This document shows, piece by piece, positions 8,830 through 17,496 of a stretch of 64,000 bases of DNA; the stretch's first letter is position 1; each line of letters opens with the position of its first letter. This stretch comes from Hahella sp. HNIBRBA332. Its GTDB lineage: Bacteria > Pseudomonadota > Gammaproteobacteria > Pseudomonadales > Oleiphilaceae. Location: the NCBI RefSeq assembly GCF_030719035.1, contig NZ_CP132203.1:2480001-2544000 (forward strand), written 5' to 3'. The notes under the pieces are model-generated. The model was not told the DNA's origin, did not search any database, and saw only the letters and a list, made by a program, of their open reading frames with translations. A program made the position numbers and the translations under genes.

Positions 8830-9171
8830 ATGGTAACCCAAGCCGACATCACCGCTCCGGAAAAGGTGATCAATTCCTCTACTTCCACGATTCAACAAGG
8901 CGACGCCAAAGCCGACGGCAAGTTGTGGATGACCGCCGAGACCCTGCACTTCGCGCCCTATAACGAAGACCTTGGACCCGGCACCTACAACATTCCACTC
9001 ACCGATATCGCAAAAGTAGAAAAACACAGCCATCCGCCATTATCGCCCGAGGGCTTTCAGGTGACACTGATGAACGATCACACCTACCAGTTCATTGTGG
9101 CCAATTCAGAAACCTGGATCGAGTTAATCGAGAAATATCGCGACGCGCTCGGCGTTAACGTGATCGAGTAA
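8830..9171 (+). CDS. GRAM/PH-like domain protein
   Basis: 113 residues from ATG 8830, preceded by AAGGAGG at good spacing. The pattern DGKLWMTAETLHFAPY and IPLTDIAKVEK, then FQVTLMNDHTYQFIVANSE, is the beta-sandwich repeat of small bacterial GRAM/PH-like proteins. No signal or membrane segment, so probably cytosolic. Exact role unknown. Confidence 0.65.
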   Translation: MVTQADITAPEKVINSSTSTIQQGDAKADGKLWMTAETLHFAPYNEDLGPGTYNIPLTDIAKVEKHSHPPLSPEGFQVTLMNDHTYQFIVANSETWIELIEKYRDALGVNVIE

Positions 9172-9238
9172 GCAGACAAGGCTGGCTTGAATTCGTCTGG
9201 GAAGAGTCAGCCTATCAGTGCACAAACAAGCTGAGAAA

Positions 9239-9595
9239 TCAGGCTGTGGAATAAGGTCCCCTCAGACCTATGAGATTCCCAAACGGGTCCGTCACCTGAC
9301 ACATGCCCAACCCGTTTTCAATCTGCATAGGCCCACGATAAACAGTCGATCCCAAGACCAAAAACCTCTCAACCTCATCCGCCAGATTCGCGACAGACCA
9401 ATACAACACCGCGCCCGCTTTTCCAGCTGGCACTTTTGCATCCGCCCAAACAATCTCAATATGAAAACCCTCAACATCAAGATAACGAAACCCATCCACA
9501 CACCGCTCCTGCGCCGCGGGAAAAGCCTTCTTGTACCAGGACAAACCTGCTTCGATATCGTTGACGTGTATGAGAATGGCGGTGGGGGTGATCAT
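9239..9595 (-). CDS. VOC-superfamily (glyoxalase/bleomycin resistance-like) protein
   Basis: 118 residues from ATG 9595; a GTG at 9643 would add 16. AILIHVNDIEAGLSWYKKAF and FHIEIVWAD form one beta-alpha-beta-beta-beta unit, and VTDPFGNLIGLRG the second. Metal ligands are not clearly placed. Substrate unknown; such proteins are often dimers acting on small molecules. Confidence 0.8.
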   Translation of the reverse strand: MITPTAILIHVNDIEAGLSWYKKAFPAAQERCVDGFRYLDVEGFHIEIVWADAKVPAGKAGAVLYWSVANLADEVERFLVLGSTVYRGPMQIENGLGMCQVTDPFGNLIGLRGPYSTA

Positions 9596-9712
9596 GGTAT
9601 TGTCAGGGGGCTCCGTGGTTTTCAATTCCAGCCATATGACCACCTCGAATAACTACTAATGGCTCTACAGACCAAAAATCCGCGCGTTATAGAGGCAAAG
9701 TAGTTAGGCTTA

Positions 9713-10678
9713 GTAACTATCTCATAACCTCATTGACTCCCCTGTAGCCGCCACATCCGCCGAAACCATAACAGACCACATGCCAATTGCAGCAATCCCA
9801 GATAGTTGCTGTCCTTTTTGTCATAGCGAATCAGTAACGCACGGCACTTAGACAGCCAACCAAACGTGCGCTCCACTACCCAACGCCGGGGCTTTCCACT
9901 TGGATGACGGTCCGCTGGCTGCGTCTCCTCGCCAATTCGGCAGATATGCGGTATGTAGTCATGCCGGGCTGCCACGTCTTCGCTCGCCACATTGTCATAC
10001 CCCTTATCCAGGCATAAATGCTGCCGCGCCTCCACCGTTGGAGCCGGACGCTCTACCACAATCGACTCCAGCGTCGCTTCCAGCAGCTTATGGTCGTTGA
10101 CATTGGCTCCGGCGATGACGAGTCCCAAGGGGCCTCCCTCGGCTTCCACCAGCAGGCTTTTCTTGGTTCCCTTCTTGCCTCGGTCTGTCGGGTTCGGCCC
10201 CACATTCTCCCCCCCCAAAGCGGGCTTTCCCCAGCCAGCCGTCCGCACTTTGCCATTCCCAGTCCACCCCTTCCAGTTCCTGGCAGTCTCGCAATAGACT
10301 CGCCCAGATCTTCTCCATCACGCCGTTTTTACTCCAGCGCTGAAACCAGCGATGGACCGTGGCGTCATCCCCAAATCGGCGGGGCAACTGATTCCACTGG
10401 CAGCCTGAACGCATCCGAAAAATAATCCCGTCCAAATAGCCCCTCCAGTTGCCGATGGGGCGACCACCCTTGGCGCTGGGTTGCCAGTCTTCTTTTAAAA
10501 TGGGTTCGATTCGTAGCCATAGCTCGTCCGGTACTTCCCATAGAGTGTCCAGGGGTTTCGATTTACTGGATGGGGCGCTTGAGTCCTTTTGTGACATGAC
10601 GTTTCCTTATCAGAGAAGTGGCGCCTCAGTGAACCGGCAAAGGTGAAAAAATTCAAGTGGGGGTTATGAGATAGTTAC
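9713..10678 (-). mobile_element. IS5-family (IS427/IS1031-like) insertion sequence
   Basis: A 966-bp element bounded by perfect 17-bp inverted repeats, GTAACTATCTCATAACC at 9713-9729 and its complement at 10662-10678. The flanking TTA at 9710-9712 and 10679-10681 is the three-base target duplication expected for this group. It carries one transposase region in two overlapping frames. It sits at the left edge of the AT-rich Hsp70-like module. Both ends are intact, so it may be recent. Confidence 0.92.
9730..10597 (-). CDS. IS5-family transposase, two overlapping frames (frameshift at a G8 run)
   Basis: The first frame (from 10597) has the DUF4096-type N-terminus (LWEVPDELWLRIEPIL, GGRPIGNWRGYLDGIIFRMR, SGCQWNQLPRRF). 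The second frame holds GGENVGPNPTDRGKKGTKKS, GLVIAGANVNDH, LDKGYD and RRWVVERTFGWLSKCR, the catalytic DDE part. The frames meet at eight consecutive G (complement of the C run near 10208-10215). IS427-group elements are known to make transposase by ribosomal frameshifting, so this may be programmed rather than a mutation. Fused product about 289 residues. Confidence 0.88.
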
Positions 10679-10879
10679 TTAGTAGAGATAGGCATCGGTT
10701 AGTAAATATATTTTGGCCAAAAGCAAACCAATATTTTCCATACCTCCTAAGCTAACGACAACTATACTGTATGACAAGTTAGAGCTGGGTAAAACCTTAG
10801 TGACTCAGGAGCGCAGTGATTAGATTACCTAAAAAGGTAGAAAAACTACCACTGCAATAAATTAGATAAGAGATATGCA

Positions 10880-12349
10880 ATGACGAGAAGTGTCAAGTTA
10901 GGAACAGTTGAAGAAAACTTAAAGTTTATTCAAAACACAAATCACTTACGCAAAGCGAACAATCTGATAACTCAGAGCATGGCACAACAGAAAATACAAG
11001 CTCTGATCAAGGAAGATAACCTCTCCATTGTTTGCAATGCAGTAATTGATCTTGCACTTAGAAGCGATAAGAACAATGAGGAAAACCGATTGATCGCCGC
11101 AGCTATACTGGGTCGCCTCTCTGCCGTTGCCAGGGGGAGAGAGTCAGTTGTTTTTCACCGAGCTAATGAGCTGTTTAGTGAACGGCCACTACCAATCGAT
11201 ACATTGGAGGATGGGGATGAAAAGTACTATGCTGCGCTTACACTTGCGCAGTGTAAAAGTTTGTGGCTAATAGAATATTGTAATGAACAGGCATTCACTA
11301 CAGATACAGCAGAGAAAGCACGGAGAGTGTTGCTCTACACCGCATTGAAAGAAGCTGGCAGCTTATCTGAATTTTGGCAAAAAAGTTTCACTGCCTTCGA
11401 TAAACTGAAAAGCATTGATAGTGACGATACTCGCTACAAGCGCATTCGCAGAGTTTCCTCAGCTGTGTGCGAAACAATTCGAAACTGGGAAGGTGAGGTT
11501 GGCATGGATGCAGGACTTGCCCTCGCAGACTGGCTTGCAGCACTCTTTCGCACCAGCAAAAGGAATGCTGAAGAGGCGGTATTAGCAGACATCTTGGATG
11601 ATACTTTAGCTATGCTGCTCCGTGTAATTGAGCTTAGATTTTCAAACGCCTTACTTGCCCCCACCTATGCCATGCTTGATAGAGCACGATCAGCCTTGGG
11701 ACGGGAGTTGTGGGGAGAAGTTATCCGTCACACTAGAAATCTAGAGAAAGTACGTATTTGTCTCAAAGAAACAGCCTTAGTATTAGCCCGCCAAGGGCGT
11801 ACCGACAAAGCAGTAATGGATGTGCTTTGTTCTGCCTACTATTCCCGCGCTCAAGTGATGCCCGCCATTACCGCACATTTTTCAACAGCACAAGAGCTTG
11901 ATCCAAATATCAAAGATTGGTGGGAAAAAGCTGGAAGTATCGTAGAGAGCCAACGTAAAGCAGAACACAAGATGGGGAATTCAGAGGATCAACAAATTGG
12001 ATCGCTATTGATCAATGTCGAAGAAAGCAAAACCGTAATGGAGAAATTGAGACGTGCAGTCGTGCCATTTCTTGAAATATCAGATCCGCCTTTAGCTGAA
12101 ACTGTCAAAAAGGCCGCTGGCAGCTATAGTGAAATTGCGTTAGCTGCACGCCAATTGGCCGCGATGCGAAAATTAAAGCATATGGACTTGAAAGGGGCGG
12201 AGCTGGAATACAATCCTTTGCAACATGAGATGCTTGGTGGGCACCGGCTAGGAATTAGAACCGTAAAGGTGGAACGCGATGGAATCCAAAAAGATTTTGG
12301 TGGAAAAGTAAAAGTGCTGGTAAAGCCCAGAGTAACGCCAAAGGAATAG
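10880..12349 (+). CDS. Helical protein with GrpE-like C-terminal wing, partner of Hsp70-like ATPase
   Basis: 489 residues, almost entirely helical, with no signal or membrane segment. The C-terminus, ELEYNPLQHEMLGGHRLGIR, then VKVERDGIQKDFGGKVKVLV and KPRV, resembles the beta-wing of GrpE (FDPnxHEAv...VlqkGYkl..RvlRPAkV), the part of that nucleotide-exchange factor that contacts Hsp70. The next gene, 46 bp on, encodes an Hsp70-fold ATPase, so an exchange-factor role is a reasonable inference. The middle may be TPR/HEAT-like. The sequence is visibly AT-richer than its neighbours and follows an IS, which suggests horizontal transfer. No named family recognised. Confidence 0.72.
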   Translation: MTRSVKLGTVEENLKFIQNTNHLRKANNLITQSMAQQKIQALIKEDNLSIVCNAVIDLALRSDKNNEENRLIAAAILGRLSAVARGRESVVFHRANELFSERPLPIDTLEDGDEKYYAALTLAQCKSLWLIEYCNEQAFTTDTAEKARRVLLYTALKEAGSLSEFWQKSFTAFDKLKSIDSDDTRYKRIRRVSSAVCETIRNWEGEVGMDAGLALADWLAALFRTSKRNAEEAVLADILDDTLAMLLRVIELRFSNALLAPTYAMLDRARSALGRELWGEVIRHTRNLEKVRICLKETALVLARQGRTDKAVMDVLCSAYYSRAQVMPAITAHFSTAQELDPNIKDWWEKAGSIVESQRKAEHKMGNSEDQQIGSLLINVEESKTVMEKLRRAVVPFLEISDPPLAETVKKAAGSYSEIALAARQLAAMRKLKHMDLKGAELEYNPLQHEMLGGHRLGIRTVKVERDGIQKDFGGKVKVLVKPRVTPKE

Positions 12350-12395
12350 TTTCAGCTATGGGAGTATGTAACCTAAGCGCATAAAGGGGGGTAAA

Positions 12396-14105
12396 ATGGA
12401 AACCTTCGAAGCAAAAATTTTAGTGAAGAATTTATTGAAGCGCATCCGCAAGGTAGATAATGACACATACGAGTTAAATAGCACTCTGACAGATGATGAA
12501 GTACTTGCATTAGAGTTTGCACTGGCATCTCTAGATAAAACCATTTCAAATCTATCGCCTCCTACTCAGGACTTCGATACTACTAACTCAATAGCAGAGG
12601 AAAAATCAAAAGAAGCCAGTTCAGATCCTCCTTTAGAGCTTGAAGCCGTCCATATAGAAATAAACTTAGTCACCAACACACTGCATTTACCTCCCCCACC
12701 CGAAGATAGGCGGCTATGTTTAGACTTTGGCACTGCAATGTCTAAAGTAACGTTGGTTCGAGATAACACTAAAGAGCGAAATTATGAGGACATTGAGGTG
12801 CTAAAGCTGGGGATTCCCGGTGATCAAGAAGAAGTTAGCCAAACTATGCTCGTATCATCAGTGTTTATAGACAGTGACGGCATATTACGGTTTGGGCATA
12901 AAGCAGTGCAATATTCTCAGTTAGAAGGGCAAAATGGAGATCGACAAAGATTGGATAACATTAAGCGTTATTTATCAGAAGAAGGTCTAAATAGCCCAGT
13001 GTCAAAAATATTCAATCCTACTGATATTGAAATTACTTATGGCGATATGGTATTGGCCTACCTAATGTTCCTCACTTGGGCTGTAAACTATTGTCTGAAA
13101 GACATTAATGAGCCTCGCAATTTAAACCGTCGTTATGCAATGCCTTGTCTTGATGAAAGGAAGGCTCGACATGCATCTCACGATCTAAGTAGGATGCTCG
13201 GTGAAGCACAGATATTAGCTGATACTTTTTTTACTGAGCTACAAAATGGTATTTCCCTTGCCAGCTTCATCGAAGCGGCTAGCCAACTAAAAACGCAGAA
13301 GAATAAATATATTTTCGTAAAAGAAAATGTAGCTGAGCCTTTGGGGGTTGCAGGTGCAATTATCAGTTGGAAGCAACAGGTAAATTCCTTAATTATGGTT
13401 GTTGATGTGGGAGCAGGTACTAGCGATTTTAGTATGTACCGTATGTCGTACGACACTAGCAAAGATAAAAGTATGGCATTTGAGGTAGAGAACTCTTCAG
13501 AAGGCATTACCGAAGCTGGCAATTATTTGGATAAGCTGCTTAAGGGACTTATTCTCAGAGAAGCTGGCATTGATTCAACACACTCACACTGGATCAACAT
13601 TCAAGGTAATCTAGAACTCGATTTACGTGATTACAAAGAGCGATTATTTCTAGACAGTGAAATAGTAGTTCGTCTATTTAACGAGCAAATAATATCCATA
13701 ACACTTGATCAGTTTCTATCCTTGGATCAAGTTGTCCAGTTCGGCAAATCACTGAAGGAGTGTCGTGATAGGATATTAAGCCGAGTAGACAGGAGCTTCA
13801 TTCATGGCGCACCACACGATGCAGTTGCCCTTGCTCTTACGGGGGGTGGGGCATCTCTTCCTATGGTTAAAGCCTTGGCTGAGGGTACAGTTACAGTTCA
13901 GGGTAAAGAACTCAAATTAGTTCAAGCAACCAATTTTCCTCAATGGCTAAAAGAAGAATATCCTGAATTAGAATCAGACTACCCTAGAATTTCTGTATCT
14001 CTCGGCGGTGCAAGAAAAAAATTAATAAGTCGAGGTACTGCAAGCGTTACAGCTGGCGATATTAAATCCCCCCCGATACTGGATGGCTACTACTCAAAGG
14101 GATAA
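12396..14105 (+). CDS. Hsp70/actin-fold ATPase with N-terminal extension
   Basis: 569 residues; strong AAGGGGGG before the ATG. About 100 helical, acidic residues precede the ATPase core. Phosphate-1 loop LCLDFGTAMSK is at ~108-117, phosphate-2 loop MVVDVGAGTSDFSMY near 335-347, and the adenosine motif LALTGGGASLP near 480. There is no DnaK-like substrate-binding domain after the ATPase. It follows the GrpE-like gene in an AT-rich operon bounded by an IS and by convergent tag. Hsp70-like/co-factor pairs of this kind occur in accessory and defence contexts; the client is unknown. Confidence 0.82.
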   Translation: METFEAKILVKNLLKRIRKVDNDTYELNSTLTDDEVLALEFALASLDKTISNLSPPTQDFDTTNSIAEEKSKEASSDPPLELEAVHIEINLVTNTLHLPPPPEDRRLCLDFGTAMSKVTLVRDNTKERNYEDIEVLKLGIPGDQEEVSQTMLVSSVFIDSDGILRFGHKAVQYSQLEGQNGDRQRLDNIKRYLSEEGLNSPVSKIFNPTDIEITYGDMVLAYLMFLTWAVNYCLKDINEPRNLNRRYAMPCLDERKARHASHDLSRMLGEAQILADTFFTELQNGISLASFIEAASQLKTQKNKYIFVKENVAEPLGVAGAIISWKQQVNSLIMVVDVGAGTSDFSMYRMSYDTSKDKSMAFEVENSSEGITEAGNYLDKLLKGLILREAGIDSTHSHWINIQGNLELDLRDYKERLFLDSEIVVRLFNEQIISITLDQFLSLDQVVQFGKSLKECRDRILSRVDRSFIHGAPHDAVALALTGGGASLPMVKALAEGTVTVQGKELKLVQATNFPQWLKEEYPELESDYPRISVSLGGARKKLISRGTASVTAGDIKSPPILDGYYSKG

Positions 14106-14142
14106 ATGTAACAGGGTTTTACAAGCTTACTTATGAGCAACC

Positions 14143-14745
14143 TCAAGGCCTCTGAAAAGCCTCTCGTGAACGCTCCACTTCCGCTCTGACGGCGCATTCT
14201 TCCGTGTGATCGTTGATCAGTCCCATGGCCTGCATGAATGCGAATACGGTGGTTGGGCCGACGAACTTCCAGCCCATTTTCTTGAGGGCTTTCGACAGGG
14301 CGACGGATTCTGGGGAGGTTGAGGCGGTCTGTGGTTTTTGGCGTTGGTCGTGGGCGGGTTCGAAGCGCCAGATGAAAGTCGCCAACGAGCCTTCTTTCTC
14401 CACCAGCGCCTGGGCGCATTTGGCGTTGTTGATGACGGCTTCGATTTTGCCTCGGTGGCGCACGATGCCTTCATCTTTGAGTAATCGATTAACGTCTTCC
14501 TCAGTGAACGCGGCTATTTTGTTGAAGTCAAAATGATGGAAGGCGGCGCGAAAATTTTCCCGTTTGGCGAGAATCAATCTCCAACTGAGACCGGACTGAA
14601 AACTCTCCAAGCAGAGCTTCTCGAATAGACGAAAATCGTCTCTCACCGGGAAGCCCCATTCATTGTCGTGATAGGCATGAAAATCCGGCGCATGGCTCCA
14701 GCTGCAACGGGGTTTACTCTCTGCATTCTCTACCGTGACGGACAT
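14143..14745 (-). CDS. tag: DNA-3-methyladenine glycosylase I
   Basis: 200 residues. It matches E. coli Tag closely: zinc ligands C14 and H26 (AYHDNEWGFP) and the C-terminal H-x3-C pair (H180, C184 in GLINDHTEEC), plus LFEKLCLESFQSGLSW, KREN and GIVRHRGKIEAVINNA, and ALKKMGWKFVGPTT. Role: excision of 3-methyladenine from alkylated DNA. It converges on the Hsp70-like gene with 37 bp between the stops. About ten extra N-terminal residues compared with E. coli. Confidence 0.95.
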   Translation of the reverse strand: MSVTVENAESKPRCSWSHAPDFHAYHDNEWGFPVRDDFRLFEKLCLESFQSGLSWRLILAKRENFRAAFHHFDFNKIAAFTEEDVNRLLKDEGIVRHRGKIEAVINNAKCAQALVEKEGSLATFIWRFEPAHDQRQKPQTASTSPESVALSKALKKMGWKFVGPTTVFAFMQAMGLINDHTEECAVRAEVERSREAFQRP

Positions 14746-14789
14746 AAATATTTATCCTTGTGCAGGTTCAAAAAATAGGGACACGTTTT

Positions 14790-15077
14790 TCAATTCATCA
14801 AAAACTGCAGACGCGCATCGGCGTTAGAAGGCGCCACTTCAATGATTTCCGCCGCGACGATATCCTCAACTACAAATGGGTCCGCATTGACTCTCTCTTG
14901 CAGCTCCGCCAGTGAAGTATTATGCGCCAGTATTCCTCCCCCGGAGCTGGTCTGAAGGCTTCCAACCAGAAGAAAGACGCCGTCGTCGAAGCCTTGATTG
15001 ATCCAGTCTTTGTGACCTGACATGAACTGACCGGCCTGACTTTTATTGTTTGAAAATTTCAGCAGCACGATAAACAT
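14790..15077 (-). CDS. YciI-family protein
   Basis: 95 residues, full length for the family (MFIVLLKFSNNKSQ, HKDWINQGFDDGVFLLVGS, ADPFVVEDIVAAEIIEV). It starts 3 bp after the TetR stop in the same direction, so the two are co-transcribed. YciI proteins adopt a ferredoxin-like fold with poorly defined enzymatic roles; the F-V-x-E-D-I region is present. Probably the regulated gene of a TetR-autoregulated pair. Confidence 0.85.
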   Translation of the reverse strand: MFIVLLKFSNNKSQAGQFMSGHKDWINQGFDDGVFLLVGSLQTSSGGGILAHNTSLAELQERVNADPFVVEDIVAAEIIEVAPSNADARLQFLMN

Positions 15078-15080
15078 GGG

Positions 15081-15698
15081 TTATTTTTCTCCTGTTGGCT
15101 CCAGCGCGGAAGCAGGCTCTGAGGAAGTAATGTTTTCCTCGCATAGCTTCAACCAGTCGAGCATCTGATTTACTTCGTTTTTAATGAACTTTTCGTCTTT
15201 GAACGCATTCGCCAGAGTGGCGACGCCCTGGCTGAAGGCCAGCACATGCAGGGCCAATTGATCCGCGTCCGCCTCTCGCCCCAGCAACACGAACTGCTTG
15301 CGCAACCATGTTCGAAAGAGCGTGAGTAAAGCGTTGGCGTCCACCAGAGAGCCATGGTTCAGCTTCGCCAGCTCAGAGCACAGCGTGCCAACTGGGCAAC
15401 CGTAGCGCTTTATGTCCGTCTTATTCATGATCAAAATCTGAATAAAGCTTTTGATTCGCTCCTGCGGGTGTTTTCCCTCCCGCTCCCATCGGTCCAACAT
15501 TTTTTGCGTCTTGGCCAGACGCAGCTGAATCACGGCGTCCAGGATTTCATCCTTGGTTTTGAAGTGGTGGTAAAAATTGCCCCGCGAAATACTGATGGCG
15601 CCGGCGATGTGTGAGAAAGAAGTGTGCTCAAAACCTTGCTGATAGAACAGTTGATCAGCTGTTTCCACTATCAGCTCGCGTGTAGAGAGATTGCTCAT
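15081..15698 (-). CDS. TetR-family transcriptional regulator
   Basis: 205 residues. The N-terminal helix-turn-helix reads FEHTSFSHIAGAISISRGNF then YHHFKTKDEILDAVI, typical TetR/AcrR. The C-terminal ligand domain has GCPVGTLCSELAK, as in the YxaF/LmrA-like C-terminal family. Two near-identical palindromes lie ~100 bp upstream. It is first in an operon with the YciI gene. Inducer unknown, perhaps a reactive small molecule. Confidence 0.9.
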   Translation of the reverse strand: MSNLSTRELIVETADQLFYQQGFEHTSFSHIAGAISISRGNFYHHFKTKDEILDAVIQLRLAKTQKMLDRWEREGKHPQERIKSFIQILIMNKTDIKRYGCPVGTLCSELAKLNHGSLVDANALLTLFRTWLRKQFVLLGREADADQLALHVLAFSQGVATLANAFKDEKFIKNEVNQMLDWLKLCEENITSSEPASALEPTGEK

Positions 15699-15799
15699 TG
15701 TCTTAGTAATCGTCTTGCAAATTATGGTTATCGGCGACCTGCCTGGTCCAATCTTGAGCGCATCTAAACTCGAACCAAGTACTGTTGATCGCCACCATT

Positions 15800-15844
15800 T
15801 AGGACATGCGTCCTAGCCTCTTCAAAAATAGGACGATCATCCTA
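15800..15844. promoter_or_regulatory. Tandem TetR operators
   Basis: TAGGACATGCGTCCTA at 15800-15815 is a perfect palindrome; TAGGACGATCATCCTA at 15829-15844 has one arm mismatch. Their centres are 29 bp apart, upstream of the TetR/YciI operon. A 20-codon open frame (MREDLTPLRQAMTRRLPYAP) with an AAAGGAAAG box follows on the plus strand near 15931 and may be a small or truncated gene. Confidence 0.68.
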
Positions 15845-15990
15845 ATAAGTCAACCAAAAAGCTCGCCTATCCACTCATGTTTAGTAGACGAGGAAATAAA
15901 GGGACGTTGTGAGAAAAAGGAAAGAATCTGTATGAGAGAGGATTTAACGCCGCTTAGACAGGCGATGACGAGAAGATTGCCCTATGCGCC

Positions 15991-16680
15991 TTAAATATTT
16001 CGACCCCAGCTTTTAAGCGTTTGCAGCGTCTCATCGCTGATTGAGATATTCCCCAGGTAGGCGCATTGCCGGTGGAAGTTCCATTCGCCAAAAGCGACTA
16101 ACCTCGCCCCTTCACCGACTTCCTTGATCAACATCCAGTGACTGAGGTCGCCTTGGTCCCCACCCGAGAAATACATCCAGTCATTCAGACGCTCAAGATC
16201 AAAAGCTTCAAACTGGTATGTGTTGTTGACGATAGGCAGCCCCTCTTCCGTTTGCGGCATCTTATTCAAGACCTCCGCAAAGGTTATGGTTTCAAGCACT
16301 TTCACTTTGAGCCAGGCTTGCTGTTCCGTATTCGCAAGAACGCTTTCTATCTGACATTTCACAAATGCCGATGCGTCAATTTCTTCCGGATGCTCGTCCC
16401 AGCCATTAACACTGGAGCACGCGGGCATGTACAGCGTCCAAAAAGCAGTATCTGTGTTTTCATTAAAAGGATGACCGACATTAATCATCTGACTTTCGCC
16501 AGGCATGGGCGTTTTTTCAGATCGCATCCACCATTTATTGTCATTTAACGGAGGGATTTCATCGGTGTAATCACTCCAATCAATGACCCCGTCATAAGCG
16601 GCAATCGCGAAGCCATCGACCTCTCTGAACTCGTTTTCGCCACCTCCGCCACAGGTCTGGCATTTAAATGCAATATTCAT
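15991..16680 (-). CDS. Hypothetical protein downstream of CesT-like chaperone
   Basis: 229 residues from ATG 16680; a GTG at 16731 would overlap the upstream stop. The N-terminus has a short Cys motif (FKCQTCGGGGENEF), followed by acidic, Trp-rich sequence (DGVIDWSDYTDEIPPL, NGWDEHPEEIDASAFVKCQI, ERLNDWMYFSGGD). No signal peptide or membrane segment. It follows the type III chaperone-like gene by ~50 bp in the same direction, so it could be the client, but nothing in it proves secretion. Family not recognised. Confidence 0.65.
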   Translation of the reverse strand: MNIAFKCQTCGGGGENEFREVDGFAIAAYDGVIDWSDYTDEIPPLNDNKWWMRSEKTPMPGESQMINVGHPFNENTDTAFWTLYMPACSSVNGWDEHPEEIDASAFVKCQIESVLANTEQQAWLKVKVLETITFAEVLNKMPQTEEGLPIVNNTYQFEAFDLERLNDWMYFSGGDQGDLSHWMLIKEVGEGARLVAFGEWNFHRQCAYLGNISISDETLQTLKSWGRNI

Positions 16681-16730
16681 TTTTCTTAGACGTCTCGAAA
16701 TAGATTTGATGAAGACAGGTTCGCCCAGCA

Positions 16731-17195
16731 CTAGGCTCTGAGATAGGGGAAACTGCCTGCAGGCTCCCTACTTTCTTCCCCCCGATTCGCTAACGCCAAC
16801 AGCTCGCCTTCAACATGACTGATTGTCTCGCCAAAGTTCCGCAGGACATTACCTAGAGAGTGTGCGTCAAGCCCTTTGATTGGGACACGGAAACATAACA
16901 GAACACGGGAGTGGCGGCTATCCATGGCGAAAGTTGAGCCAGCCAGGGTGTGGTCGCTGAAGTTCATAACCAAAAGCTCCGTCAGCCGTTCTGCATTCCC
17001 CAGGAATGGCTCGGCGGACGCCACCGGCGACCATAGCGACAGCTCCTGCTCGTCATTGCTGAGGGCGAAAGACAGTTCATGATTATCCAACAGCAGGTGA
17101 CATTGGTTGCTTGCGTCCAACGCCAGACAATCCTGCCCCCACTGGTTGTTAAGCTCCATTAACCACTGCGAGAAAGTATCTTTTTGCGCGCTCAT
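16731..17195 (-). CDS. CesT-like type III secretion chaperone
   Basis: 154 acidic residues with a very good AAAGGAG before the ATG. The pattern fits class I type III chaperones: N-terminal helix (FSQWLMELNNQWG), strands with LALDASNQCHLLLDNHELSF and LSLWSPV, then LLVMNFSDHTLAGSTFAMD, RVLLCFRVPI and a closing helix (LGNVLRNFGETI). Such proteins bind an effector's N-terminus in the cytosol as dimers. No secretion apparatus is in this window. The gene just downstream is the candidate partner. Confidence 0.65.
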   Translation of the reverse strand: MSAQKDTFSQWLMELNNQWGQDCLALDASNQCHLLLDNHELSFALSNDEQELSLWSPVASAEPFLGNAERLTELLVMNFSDHTLAGSTFAMDSRHSRVLLCFRVPIKGLDAHSLGNVLRNFGETISHVEGELLALANRGEESREPAGSFPYLRA

Positions 17196-17496
17196 TCGAA
17201 CACTCCTTTCTATCCATCGTTATTACAGACTTAAGAAATCATTGCTGACAGATTAGCGATGACGCGCGCGGTCACATATTGGCCGACAGGTCTATTTCTA
17301 TACCCGGCGACACCTTTGTATCTATCCCTAGCTCGAAGCTAAACACAGGCCGGAAAGACGTAAAAATAACGGCGTCTAAAAATTTTTTTTAACTTTTTGC
17401 ATCCAAATCCCAAAGCGGCGTCGTCTTTATCTACGAGATCGAAATTCAGGGTCTTCAGGCCCGACCACATACAAACAATCTTAAAAGGACAGACCC
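17196..17496. other. Intergenic region with ECF promoter
   Basis: No gene seen. It separates the divergent chaperone and 17497 genes; the right half holds the GCATCC-type ECF box and a T8 run just upstream of it. Confidence 0.5.
17399..17427 (+). promoter_or_regulatory. ECF-type promoter (GCATCC-N17-CGTCTT)
   Basis: GCATCC at 17399-17404 and CGTCTT at 17422-17427, 70 bp before the 17497 start. The same boxes, spacing and flanking bases (TTTTGCATCCAAA, GGCGTCGTCTT, GAGATC) recur before the paralogue at 20467, which supports real -35/-10 elements. Confidence 0.6.
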
